From: Bacillus sp. FJAT-27916
GTDB lineage: Bacteria > Bacillota > Bacilli > Bacillales > Pradoshiaceae
DNA length: 55,092 nucleotides
Assembly (NCBI RefSeq): GCF_001183965.1
Contig: NZ_LFZV01000001.1
Coordinates: 879,492-934,583, forward strand
Direction of reading: 5' to 3'
The notes below the pieces were generated by a model that was not told the origin of the DNA, did not search any database, and worked only from the letters and a program-made list of their open reading frames with translations. Shown here one piece after another: positions 27,828-35,969 of this stretch (position 1 is the stretch's first letter; each line of letters begins with the position of its first letter). The position numbers and the translations under genes were made by a program.

Positions 27828-27911
27828 ATGGAGACATTGGCGAAAGTGCTGCTAGTAGTGTCAGCTTTATTTGTTCTGGTGGGAATCATCTATGTGACGG
27901 TTATAGCGTAA
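27828..27911 (+). CDS. 27-residue single-helix membrane peptide
   Basis: Short frame METLAKVLLVVSALFVLVGI plus IYVTVIA: a single hydrophobic helix after a short N-terminus. The ATG is preceded by GGGAGG at ideal spacing, 22 bases after the mutS2 stop, and the stop is followed directly by a strong terminator, so it is placed as the last cistron of polX-mutS2. No family recognised. Size and hydrophobicity fit a regulatory small membrane protein; the role is unknown. Confidence 0.68.
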   Translation: METLAKVLLVVSALFVLVGIIYVTVIA

Positions 27912-27913
27912 AG

Positions 27914-27964
27914 AAATACCCTATGGAAAACAAACGAGTTTTGTCTTCTATAGGGTATTTTTGT
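27914..27964 (+). terminator. polX-mutS2 operon terminator
   Basis: AAATACCCTAT / ATAGGGTATTT (11 bp) with an inner AAAAC/GTTTT stem and trailing Ts. Confidence 0.88.
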
Positions 27965-28056
27965 ATGGAATTTATTGTGTATTTGGGGTTCTTTCATAAA
28001 GGGTACATAAAGGAATATGTGCAGTTTCAAGTCATCCAGGGAGGGATTCGATCATC

Positions 28057-29040
28057 ATGCCAAGATATGTGAAACGCGGAATGAAAAAAGTTGTCCAAGC
28101 TGGTTTTAAAGAGAAAGAGATCATCATTGACGGGGATATTCTCCATTATGCCGAAGGGCCTGCTAACGGGCCTGCCCTTTTGTTAATTCATGGGCAATCG
28201 GTGGATTGGACAAGCTATTTCAAGGTCCTGCCTGCCTTGTCAAAAATCTATCATGTTTATGCGATTGATTGTCATGGCCATGGCCATTCCAATAAGAATC
28301 CGTATAAATACTCAGCAGAGGCAATGGGAACCGATTTTGCAAGATTCATTGAAGAGGTTGTGAAAGAGCCTGTAATTGTGTCCGGTCATTCCTCTGGAGG
28401 TTTGCTTGCTGTATGGCTTGCGGCCAATCGGCCTGATTTAGTCAAAGGTGCTGTGCTTGAGGACCAGCCGCTTTTTTCTTCAGAGGCCAAACGGTACAAT
28501 GAGAAAAACTTTGCTTATCTCGATATGAGCTTGACCTGCCATAATTTCTTGAACCAGACGAAGGAGACTGACTTTTCCTCCTACTATATCGAGCACTCCG
28601 CCTGGATTCGTTTCTTCAAGAACGGGAAGCAGAGGATTGTGAACTATGCTAAGTCCTATCGTAAAAAGCATCCTGATTGCCCATTGTATCTCTTCTTCCT
28701 GCCGGCATCCTTAAATGAGGCATTGAGGGGCCTCCTAAATTATGATCCTGAATTCGGCAACTGCTTTTATGATGCAACCTGGCATCGAAACTTTGATCAT
28801 GCTAAGGCGCTAGAAAGCATCGTCTGCCCAACGGTACTCATTCATACAAAGTGGAAATATGATGAAAATGGTGTATTATTAGCTGCCATGGATGGAAAAG
28901 ATGCTGAAAAAGCCCGAAGCCTTATGAGAGACTGCGAGCTGGTCAATGTCAAAACCGGGCATGGCTTTCATTTTGAAAAGCCGGAGGACTACGTTAGTAT
29001 CCTCCGAAAGTTCCGGAGCAGGGTGCAAGACCTATCATAA
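28057..29040 (+). CDS. Alpha/beta hydrolase
   Basis: 327 residues. Oxyanion-hole motif LLLIHGQSVDW, nucleophile elbow SGHSSGG (Ser about residue 111), acidic residue after VLIHTKW and catalytic His in TGHGFHFEKPEDY. Broad hydrolase family; the substrate cannot be inferred. The N-terminal 20 residues are basic (RYVKRGMKKVVQ) with no signal peptide. The ATG at 28057 has GGGAGGG about 11 bases upstream. It occupies the site where B. subtilis has yshE, next to lcfA but transcribed separately. Confidence 0.82.
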   Translation: MPRYVKRGMKKVVQAGFKEKEIIIDGDILHYAEGPANGPALLLIHGQSVDWTSYFKVLPALSKIYHVYAIDCHGHGHSNKNPYKYSAEAMGTDFARFIEEVVKEPVIVSGHSSGGLLAVWLAANRPDLVKGAVLEDQPLFSSEAKRYNEKNFAYLDMSLTCHNFLNQTKETDFSSYYIEHSAWIRFFKNGKQRIVNYAKSYRKKHPDCPLYLFFLPASLNEALRGLLNYDPEFGNCFYDATWHRNFDHAKALESIVCPTVLIHTKWKYDENGVLLAAMDGKDAEKARSLMRDCELVNVKTGHGFHFEKPEDYVSILRKFRSRVQDLS

Positions 29041-29055
29041 TCTAATAGATTGGCG

Positions 29056-29082
29056 GGGTAAGTAGGCTAGGCTTTCTTACCC
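29056..29082. terminator. Possible terminator between the convergent 28057-29040 and 29077-30015 genes
   Basis: GGGTAAG / CTTACCC, 13-nt loop, tail TTTCTC on the plus strand; it overlaps the end of the minus-strand gene. Weak. Confidence 0.4.
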
Positions 29083-30015
29083 TTTCTCTTGCAGAAGAAG
29101 TTCATAATAGTTGAAATGAGTATCCTCTCTATAGCCATGTTTCTCATAGAGCCGTTTAGCTGGTTCATTTGTAACGGCTGAGCATAAGGTGATTTCCTTC
29201 GCGCCTGTCTGAACGGCAAATTCTCGCGCGTAATTTAATAGCTTGGCCGCTACTCCTCTGTTTCTTGCGTCGGGGTGAATATAAAGATCATTTAGAATCC
29301 AAGTTCTTTGCATGGAAATCGAAGAAAAGGAGGGATAAAGCTGGATAAAGCCGAGATATCCTTGTCGCCCGCCGGCAAAGAATAGGACGCATTCCTGCCT
29401 CTTCAAACGCTCCTTAAGAAAGTCTTTCGCTCCGTTCTGGTTGGAGGCTTGGTTATAAAACATTCTATAGGCATCAAAGAGATGAGAAACGCCCTCCATA
29501 TTTTCCAGCCCGGCCTGCTTGATATACACAGGATTCCTCTCCCAGAATGTCTCAATCTGTTCTTGATGATGACGGTCATGCCAGGTAAAGTCTGTGATGA
29601 TGAAAAGGAGGGAATAGGGTGTGCCGGTATGAGGGCAATGGGTTTCTCCGTTAGATGAGACTGGCTTATAAAGCAGTTCTGCCGGCAGCTCATACAATTC
29701 GCTTATAAGGCGTTCTCTCGTTTCCCTCGCCTCTTGAAGAAGTTCCTCCTTTGATAGTCCTGATCGAGCATAGGCTGCTGCAGCGGCATTAAAAGAATCA
29801 AATTCTGGGAAGGACATGTCTTCGCCGAGCTTGATTGAAGGAATGACATCAGAGAGAAGATAGTTATCCCATTTTGTAATATGAGTAATGATTTCTCCGC
29901 AGGACCATTTATCTGGTGCAATTGGCATAGTCCAAGTCTCTTCTTCCATATCCTCTAATAAGGAAAGCCACGGAGAGTAATGCTGAAAATCTTCGAGAAC
30001 GGTTTGTTTATCCAT
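29077..30015 (-). CDS. DinB-like / GNAT acetyltransferase fusion protein
   Basis: 312 residues with two domains. Residues 1-155 look like a DinB/YfiT four-helix bundle: WSCGEIITHITKWD carries the first metal-type His and FTWHDRHHQEQIE the later His pair. Residues 160-312 are a GNAT acetyltransferase, with LNDLYIHPDARNRGVAAKLL (acetyl-CoA loop) and NEPAKRLYEKHGY. DinB relatives include bacillithiol S-transferases; GNATs acetylate amines. A joint role in modifying or detoxifying small molecules is inference. The ATG follows AAGGGAG by about 11 bases. Confidence 0.82.
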   Translation of the reverse strand: MDKQTVLEDFQHYSPWLSLLEDMEEETWTMPIAPDKWSCGEIITHITKWDNYLLSDVIPSIKLGEDMSFPEFDSFNAAAAAYARSGLSKEELLQEARETRERLISELYELPAELLYKPVSSNGETHCPHTGTPYSLLFIITDFTWHDRHHQEQIETFWERNPVYIKQAGLENMEGVSHLFDAYRMFYNQASNQNGAKDFLKERLKRQECVLFFAGGRQGYLGFIQLYPSFSSISMQRTWILNDLYIHPDARNRGVAAKLLNYAREFAVQTGAKEITLCSAVTNEPAKRLYEKHGYREDTHFNYYELLLQEKG

Positions 30016-30168
30016 TTGAAATAAGCTCCCTTCAACTTTGATACTTCTAATGTTTGACTGCTCCTTCTTTCCTTCTTTCTTTTTGAGTGATTTTCCTCTA
30101 TTATTCGAGGGAATAATTGTTTATCTCCTGTAAATTGAGACTTTTGACGGGTCGTCTTTCGTAAAATA

Positions 30169-30197
30169 TTGTCATACTATTCTCACTATACTATAAT
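30169..30197 (+). promoter_or_regulatory. SigA-type promoter of lcfA
   Basis: TTGTCA (30169-30174), 17-base spacer, TATAAT (30192-30197), 39 bases before the start codon. I see no good FadR operator here. Confidence 0.75.
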
Positions 30198-30235
30198 TAA
30201 ATAGGAAAAATAGCTTTTTTAGGGAGGTTTTTACA

Positions 30236-31936
30236 TTGTTGGAAGAAAAACCGTGGTATACGCAATATCCAGATGAAATCCCAAAAAGCATCGAGTATGG
30301 ACAGAATTTAATTCCTGATTATTTAAAGGATTCAGCCCGTAAGTATCCAACGAAGAACGCCATTCATTTCATGGGAACGGAAATGTCCTATCAGAAACTG
30401 TATGAGCATGCCTTGCAATTTGCTCATTACCTGAAGGATATCGGAATCGAGAAGGGTGATCGTGTTGCAATCATGCTGCCGAATTTGCCGCAAGGGGTCA
30501 TAGCGTATTATGGTACGTTAATGGCTGGAGGTATTGTCGTTCAGACCAATCCTCTCTATATGGAAAGGGAAGTGGAATACCAGCTTCAGGACTCCGGCGC
30601 AAAGGTCATTCTTACACTCGATATCCTATTCCCCCGCGTTTCAAGTGCCATCAAGAACACGAGCGTTGAACACATCATCGTCACTGCCATCAAAGACTTT
30701 TTGCCTTTCCCAAAGAACATGATTTATCCATTCATCCAGAAGAAGCAATATGGCATCGTCGTCAAGGTCAAGCATGAGGGCAACCATCATTTGTTTATGG
30801 AAATTTTGAAAACGGCTTCAAAAGAGGATATTCAGTATGAGGGCGACCCGGAGAACGACCTGGCTCTGCTTCAATATACGGGAGGAACGACAGGCTTTCC
30901 GAAAGGAGTCATGCTGACGCATAATAATCTTGTTGCGAATACAAAGATGTGTGATGCCTGGCTCTATAAGTATAAGGAAGGGGAAGAAAGAGTGCTGGCA
31001 TTACTGCCATTCTTCCACGTATACGGAATGACAACCGTTTTGATTCTATCCGTCATGAAAGCCCACAAAATGATTATCCTGCCGAAATTTGATGCAACAG
31101 ATACGTTAAAGACGATCCAAAAGCAGCGTCCAACCTTATTTCCAGGAGCACCGACCATGTATATCGGGTTGCTGAACCATCCAGATATCGCTAAATATGA
31201 TTTATCATCCATTGATGCCTGTATCAGCGGATCATCTGCCCTGCCAGTGGAAGTCCAAGAGGAATTTGAAAAGGTAACGGGCGGAAAGCTTGTCGAGGGA
31301 TACGGACTAACAGAAACCTCTCCTGTTACTCATGCCAATCTTCTCTGGGATGGACCGCGCAAGAAGGGAAGCATTGGATTGCCATGGCCGAGCACAGATG
31401 TTGCCGTATTATCATCGGAGAATCATGAACCTCTTCCTGCTGGTGAAATCGGTGAAATTGCCATTAAAGGTCCTCAAGTGATGAAAGGATACTGGAATCG
31501 TCCGGATGAAACCGAAAGCGCTTTCTCAGGGGAGTGGCTGTTAACCGGTGATATGGGCTATATGGATGAGGAAGGCTACTTCTATGTGGTGGACCGGAAA
31601 AAAGATATTATTATAGCAGGCGGATTTAATATTTATCCTCGTGAGATTGAAGAAGTATTGTATGAGCATAAGGCTGTTCAAGAGGCTGTTGTAGCTGGTG
31701 TGCCAGATCCATACCGCGGTGAAACAGTCAAAGCTTATATTGTTTTAAAGGAAGGCAGTGAAGTGACCGAGCAAGAGTTGAATGAATACTGCCGTAAGCA
31801 TTTGGCGGCATTTAAGGTGCCGCGTTTGTATGAATTCCGTGATGAACTTCCAAAGACAGCGATTGGGAAGATTCTGCGCCGTGCGCTTGTAGATGAAGAG
31901 AGACAAAAACTTGCCAATGACAAAAAAGAGGCATAA
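30236..31936 (+). CDS. lcfA: Long-chain-fatty-acid-CoA ligase
   Basis: 566 residues. Adenylate-forming enzyme activating fatty acids to acyl-CoA for beta-oxidation. ATP-binding LQYTGGTTGFPKGVMLTH, the A5 motif VEGYGLTETSP, A7 LTGDMGYMDEEGYFYVVDRKKDII, and the C-terminal lysine in LPKTAIGKILRR. TTG start (TTG TTG GAA GAA) after AGGGAGG. fadR begins 100 bases downstream; the block lcfA-fadR-fadB-etfB-etfA is as in B. subtilis. Confidence 0.95.
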   Translation: MLEEKPWYTQYPDEIPKSIEYGQNLIPDYLKDSARKYPTKNAIHFMGTEMSYQKLYEHALQFAHYLKDIGIEKGDRVAIMLPNLPQGVIAYYGTLMAGGIVVQTNPLYMEREVEYQLQDSGAKVILTLDILFPRVSSAIKNTSVEHIIVTAIKDFLPFPKNMIYPFIQKKQYGIVVKVKHEGNHHLFMEILKTASKEDIQYEGDPENDLALLQYTGGTTGFPKGVMLTHNNLVANTKMCDAWLYKYKEGEERVLALLPFFHVYGMTTVLILSVMKAHKMIILPKFDATDTLKTIQKQRPTLFPGAPTMYIGLLNHPDIAKYDLSSIDACISGSSALPVEVQEEFEKVTGGKLVEGYGLTETSPVTHANLLWDGPRKKGSIGLPWPSTDVAVLSSENHEPLPAGEIGEIAIKGPQVMKGYWNRPDETESAFSGEWLLTGDMGYMDEEGYFYVVDRKKDIIIAGGFNIYPREIEEVLYEHKAVQEAVVAGVPDPYRGETVKAYIVLKEGSEVTEQELNEYCRKHLAAFKVPRLYEFRDELPKTAIGKILRRALVDEERQKLANDKKEA

Positions 31937-31994
31937 GCTAGAATTACTGGCTTTTTTCTTGACTTTCCTTCAATCCGCGACTAATATGAAATTA

Positions 31995-32012
31995 TGAATG
32001 ATGATTCATTCA
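31995..32012 (+). promoter_or_regulatory. FadR operator upstream of fadR
   Basis: TGAATGATGATTCATTCA, an 18-bp dyad (TGAATGA / TCATTCA) of the FadR type, 24 bases before the fadR ATG. Predicts autorepression of fadR-fadB-etfB-etfA, relieved by long-chain acyl-CoA. Confidence 0.88.
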
Positions 32013-32035
32013 TTTTTGTCAGAGGAGGACGCAGG

Positions 32036-32623
32036 ATGAAGAAGGACCGCCCAAAATACAAACAGATTATTGATGCAGCCGTCATCGTCATTGCCGAAAA
32101 CGGCTACCATCAAGCACAAGTCTCCAAGATTGCAAAGCAAGCGGGCGTGGCAGATGGAACAATTTACTTATATTTCAAAAACAAAGAGGATATTTTGATT
32201 TCGATGTTTCAGGAGAAGCTCGGAGTCTTTATCTCCAATATTGATGAAGAAATGGCTCGGGTAACAAGTGCGAAGGAAAAGATGCTTGTCCTGATTAGCA
32301 AGCATTTCGAGATTCTATTTGAGGATAAGCATCTGGCCATTGTTACCCAGCTTGAATTAAGACAATCCAATAAAGAGATTAGGCACAAGATCAATGATGT
32401 CCTGAAAGGGTATTTGAAGCTTGTAGATTCCATCCTCGTTACTGGGGTCGAGCAAGGGGAGTTTCATCAAGACCTGGATATCCGCCTGGCTAGACATATG
32501 GTGTTTGGAACGCTGGATGAGATTGTCACCACTTGGGTGATGAATGAGCAGAAATATGATCTTGTGAAGCAGGCAAGGCCTGTACATGAGCTCATCATCA
32601 AGGGTCTTGGAGCTAAATCGTAA
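32036..32623 (+). CDS. fadR: Fatty-acid degradation repressor FadR (TetR family)
   Basis: 195 residues. N-terminal TetR helix-turn-helix (IIDAAVIVIAENGYHQAQVSKIAKQAGVADGTIYLYFKNKEDIL, about 12-55) and a C-terminal ligand domain for acyl-CoA. The ATG at 32036 lies after AGAGGAGGAC and gives the family start MKKDRPKYKQI; a longer in-frame ATG at 31994 would make the operator part of the coding region and is rejected. Represses beta-oxidation genes in B. subtilis. Confidence 0.95.
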   Translation: MKKDRPKYKQIIDAAVIVIAENGYHQAQVSKIAKQAGVADGTIYLYFKNKEDILISMFQEKLGVFISNIDEEMARVTSAKEKMLVLISKHFEILFEDKHLAIVTQLELRQSNKEIRHKINDVLKGYLKLVDSILVTGVEQGEFHQDLDIRLARHMVFGTLDEIVTTWVMNEQKYDLVKQARPVHELIIKGLGAKS

Positions 32624-32645
32624 AGTAAAGGGGCAGATGGCTAGT

Positions 32646-33419
32646 ATGAATACTTTACATTTGCACAAGGAGAATCAGGTGGCCTATGTGGCAATTAACA
32701 GGCCGCCTGCCAATGCCTTGGCATCAGAATTACTGCAGGATTTATCCTCTATGCTTGATACAATTGAGGAGCAGGACGATATTCGTACTGTAGTTTTACA
32801 TGGGGAAGGAAGGTTTTTCTCAGCGGGTGCTGATATTAAAGAATTCACAACCGTGGAATCTGAAGAAGCATTTGCGCAGCTTTCAGCAAAAGGGCAAAAA
32901 CTGTTTGAAAGAATCGAAACATTCAAAAAACCAGTAATTGCAGCTATACATGGAGCCGCGCTTGGCGGAGGATTAGAACTGGCTCTGTCCTGCCATTTAC
33001 GCTATGTGACAGAAACGGCCAAGCTTGGCTTGCCAGAGCTTCAGCTTGGATTGATTCCGGGCTATGCCGGCACTCAACGATTGACGAGATTTGCAGGACC
33101 GGCGAAAGCGGCAGAGATGATGTTCACATCTGAACCGATTTCCGGTCTTGATGCTGTCGCCTGGGGGGTTGCCAACAAAGCGTTTAAGGAAGAAGAATTC
33201 ATGGATTCCGTGAAGAAGCTTGCTGAAAAGATTGCGAACAAGAGTCCGATTGCGCTTGATAAGACCATTCAGCTGATCAATTATGGAAAGCATGAGCGGT
33301 ATTATGAGGGTGTTAAAAAGGAAGCTGAGTATTTTGGCGAAATCTTTGGAACAGAGGATGCAAAAGAAGGTATAAGTGCATTTATCGAAAAACGTTCACC
33401 GATATTTAAAGGGAAATAA
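32646..33419 (+). CDS. fadB: Enoyl-CoA hydratase
   Basis: 257 residues. Crotonase fold: oxyanion residues in GRFFSAGADIKEF and HGAALGGGLELAL, catalytic Glu in LPELQLGLIPGYAGTQRL. Hydrates trans-2-enoyl-CoA in beta-oxidation. Two ATGs are possible: 32646 (MNTLHLHKEN, like the B. subtilis protein) and 32637, nearer the ribosome binding site AAAGGGG; I use 32646. It begins 22 bases after the fadR stop. Confidence 0.92.
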   Translation: MNTLHLHKENQVAYVAINRPPANALASELLQDLSSMLDTIEEQDDIRTVVLHGEGRFFSAGADIKEFTTVESEEAFAQLSAKGQKLFERIETFKKPVIAAIHGAALGGGLELALSCHLRYVTETAKLGLPELQLGLIPGYAGTQRLTRFAGPAKAAEMMFTSEPISGLDAVAWGVANKAFKEEEFMDSVKKLAEKIANKSPIALDKTIQLINYGKHERYYEGVKKEAEYFGEIFGTEDAKEGISAFIEKRSPIFKGK

Positions 33420-33545
33420 GAACCTAATATCGAATAATTTCATTAACAGCATCCTGACTGGATTTTCCAGGCAGGGAGTGAATATACATCAAGTTTGCTA
33501 GAATTAGATCTTCATATTTCATACGAACAAATAGGAGGGCCTTAC

Positions 33546-34319
33546 ATGAATATCTATGTGTTGTTGAAAAGAACATTTGATACAGAGGAGAAGATTTCTT
33601 TATCAAATGGCCGAATTCAGGAAGATGGCGCAGAATTTATCATTAATCCTTATGATGAATATGCGGTAGAGGAAGCTATTCAAGTGCGTGACGCACAAGG
33701 CGGCGAGGTAACCGTTGTAACGGTTGGCGGAGAAGATGCTGAGAAGGAGCTTCGCACAGCACTTGCTATGGGAGCAGATAAAGCAGTCCTGATCAACATT
33801 GAAGATGATGTTGAAGATGGTGACCAATATACAACAGCTAAGATTCTATCTGAATATTTGAAGGAACAAGATGCAGATTTAATCATCGGCGGTAACGTGG
33901 CCATCGACGGAGGTTCAGGACAGGTCGGCCCGCGTGTAGCTGGTTTGCTTGATATCCCTTATGTCACAACTGTCACGAAGCTTGAAATTGACGGAACTAA
34001 TGTAACCGTTACCAAGGATGTTGAAGGAGATTCAGAGATCATTGAAACATCCCTGCCTTTATTAATTACGGCACAGCAAGGCTTGAACGAGCCGCGTTAC
34101 CCTTCCCTGCCAGGGATCATGAAAGCGAAGAAAAAGCCGCTTGAAGAGCTGGAGCTTGATGATTTAGATCTTGAGGAGGACGATGTTGAAGCGAAAACGA
34201 AGAGCATCGAAATCTACCTGCCGCCTCAAAAAGAAGCAGGTAAAGTCCTTCAAGGCGATATTCCTGATCAAGTGAAAGAGCTTGTTCAATTGCTCCGTTC
34301 TGAAGCGAAAGTCATCTAA
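33546..34319 (+). CDS. etfB: Electron transfer flavoprotein beta subunit
   Basis: 257 residues, exact family length. AMP-binding subunit of EtfAB, which takes electrons from acyl-CoA dehydrogenases to the respiratory chain. Typical MNIYVLLKRTFDTEEK start, ALAMGADKAVLI, GGNVAIDGGSGQVGPRVAGLLDIP, and the recognition loop PRYPSLPGIMKAKKKPLEEL. Ribosome binding site AGGAGGGCC at 33532-33540. 47 bases separate it from etfA. Confidence 0.96.
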   Translation: MNIYVLLKRTFDTEEKISLSNGRIQEDGAEFIINPYDEYAVEEAIQVRDAQGGEVTVVTVGGEDAEKELRTALAMGADKAVLINIEDDVEDGDQYTTAKILSEYLKEQDADLIIGGNVAIDGGSGQVGPRVAGLLDIPYVTTVTKLEIDGTNVTVTKDVEGDSEIIETSLPLLITAQQGLNEPRYPSLPGIMKAKKKPLEELELDDLDLEEDDVEAKTKSIEIYLPPQKEAGKVLQGDIPDQVKELVQLLRSEAKVI

Positions 34320-34366
34320 TCATTTAAGGCAACGAACATAAAGGGAAAATAACGGGAGGTAAAATT

Positions 34367-35344
34367 ATGTCCAGAAAAGTTATCGTTTTAGGAGAAACAA
34401 GAGATTCTTCTCTACGTAATGTATCCTTTGAAGCGGTCGCTGCAGCAAAGACAGTTTCTGAAGGCGGTGAAGTAATCGGCGTCGTATTCGGAGAATCAGT
34501 GGCTGAGGCCGGCAAAGAATTAATCCATTATGGTGCAGACCGCGTCATCGTAGTTGAGCATGCAGAGCTTAAACAATATTCCTCTGACGGCTATACACAA
34601 GCCTTAATGGCTGTCATTGACCAGGAGTCTCCTGAAGGAATCATTTTGGGACATACATCCTTAGGAAAGGATCTTGCCCCGCGTGTAGCCGGAAAATTAG
34701 GTTCTGGATTAATTTCCGATGCGATTGCGGTTGAACAAGCAGGCGGAAACATCGTTTTCACTCGCCCAATCTATTCCGGTAAGGCATTTGAAAAACGTGT
34801 TGTGACAGACGGTATCATCTTTGCTACGATCCGTCCTAACAATATCAATCCGCTTGAGCATGACGCGGGCCGTTCAGGGGATGTCCAATCCTTATCTGTG
34901 GATATTAAAGATTTGCGCACGGTTATTAAGGAAGTGTTGAGAAAGGCGACAGAGGGCGTGGATCTCTCTGAAGCGAAAGTGATCGTTGCAGGCGGACGCG
35001 GCGTGAAGAGTACAGAAGGCTTTGAGCCATTAAAGGAATTGGCTGATGTCCTCGGCGGTGCTGTCGGAGCTTCCCGCGGTGCATGTGATGCTGACTATTG
35101 CGATTATGCCCTGCAAATCGGACAAACTGGTAAAGTCGTAACACCGGATCTTTATATTGCTTGCGGAATCTCTGGAGCTATTCAGCATTTAGCTGGTATG
35201 TCTAACTCCAAGGTTATCGTGGCAATCAACAAGGATCCTGAAGCAAACATTTTCAAAGTAGCGGATTACGGAATCGTAGGCGACCTGTTCGAGGTTGTGC
35301 CGCTGTTAACGGAAGAGATTAAAGCATTGCTCGTTAAATCTTAA
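34367..35344 (+). CDS. etfA: Electron transfer flavoprotein alpha subunit
   Basis: 325 residues. FAD-binding subunit; the C-terminal flavin domain shows VIVAGGRGVKSTEGFEPL, GASRGACDADYCDYALQIGQTGK, CGISGAIQHLAGM and NKDPEANIFKVADYGIVGDLFEVVP. Last gene of the fadR operon, ended by a terminator. Ribosome binding site GGGAGGTAAAATT. Confidence 0.97.
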   Translation: MSRKVIVLGETRDSSLRNVSFEAVAAAKTVSEGGEVIGVVFGESVAEAGKELIHYGADRVIVVEHAELKQYSSDGYTQALMAVIDQESPEGIILGHTSLGKDLAPRVAGKLGSGLISDAIAVEQAGGNIVFTRPIYSGKAFEKRVVTDGIIFATIRPNNINPLEHDAGRSGDVQSLSVDIKDLRTVIKEVLRKATEGVDLSEAKVIVAGGRGVKSTEGFEPLKELADVLGGAVGASRGACDADYCDYALQIGQTGKVVTPDLYIACGISGAIQHLAGMSNSKVIVAINKDPEANIFKVADYGIVGDLFEVVPLLTEEIKALLVKS

Positions 35345-35356
35345 TGGAAACCGAAC

Positions 35357-35383
35357 GACCGGCTGATTGAGCCGGTCTTTTTT
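35357..35383 (+). terminator. fadR-etfA operon terminator
   Basis: GACCGGCT / AGCCGGTC, 5-nt loop, six Ts. Confidence 0.92.
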
Positions 35384-35505
35384 GTGGAAAACGGAAACAT
35401 TTTCATGCGTGTGGATAATCGAGCAATACAGTAGCATCCTATAATAATCAGTGGTATACTCCACTTAGAGTTATACTTTATGTAGTTTTTAGGAGGTTAA
35501 CAAAT

Positions 35506-35820
35506 ATGGCAATTTCTAACGTTACGGATCAAACATTTGTAACTGAAACAAGCGAAGGCTTGGTTTTAGCTGACTTTTGGGCTCCTTGGTGCGGACCTTG
35601 TAAAATGATTGCACCTGTTTTAGAAGAAATTGATGCAGAGCTTTCCGATAAAGTAAAAATCGTCAAATTAGACGTTGATGAGAACCAAGAAACAGCGGTT
35701 AAATTTGGTGTCATGAGCATCCCGACTCTTGTCCTTTTCAAAGACGGAGAAGTTGTGGATAAAGTGATTGGCTTCCAGCCAAAAGAAGCGCTTGTTAACT
35801 TAATCTCTAAACACGCTTAA
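35506..35820 (+). CDS. trxA: Thioredoxin
   Basis: 104 residues, active site WCGPCK (about 28-33), cis-proline loop [13 protein letters not shown]. Cytosolic disulfide reductase. Ribosome binding site AGGAGG. The 120-base upstream region is AT-rich with TATACT-like -10 boxes (TGGTATACT, TTATACTTT); a convincing -35 partner could not be picked. Monocistronic. Confidence 0.98.
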   Translation: MAISNVTDQTFVTETSEGLVLADFWAPWCGPCKMIAPVLEEIDAELSDKVKIVKLDVDENQETAVKFGVMSIPTLVLFKDGEVVDKVIGFQPKEALVNLISKHA

Positions 35821-35830
35821 TAAGGATGGA

Positions 35831-35858
35831 AAGACTTCGGCGCAGCCGGGGTCTTTTT
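35831..35858 (+). terminator. trxA terminator
   Basis: AAGACTTCGGC / GGCTGAAGTCTT-type stem: AAGACTTCGGC (35831-35841) with GCCGGGGTCTT (35845-35855), loop GCA, T-run. Confidence 0.88.
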
Positions 35859-35969
35859 CTTATGAAAGACTCCTATCTAACGGTATATACTAAAGGTAAC
35901 TCAATATTCTATTTGAAGATATACCAGGCTATGCCTGAATTACACGATAACCAGAGGGGGGAACCCTTT

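Noticed and set aside
35826-35969. In-frame N-terminal extension of uvrC
   Set aside because: It would translate the trxA terminator; the TTG at 35970 has a strong ribosome binding site and gives the conserved N-terminus.
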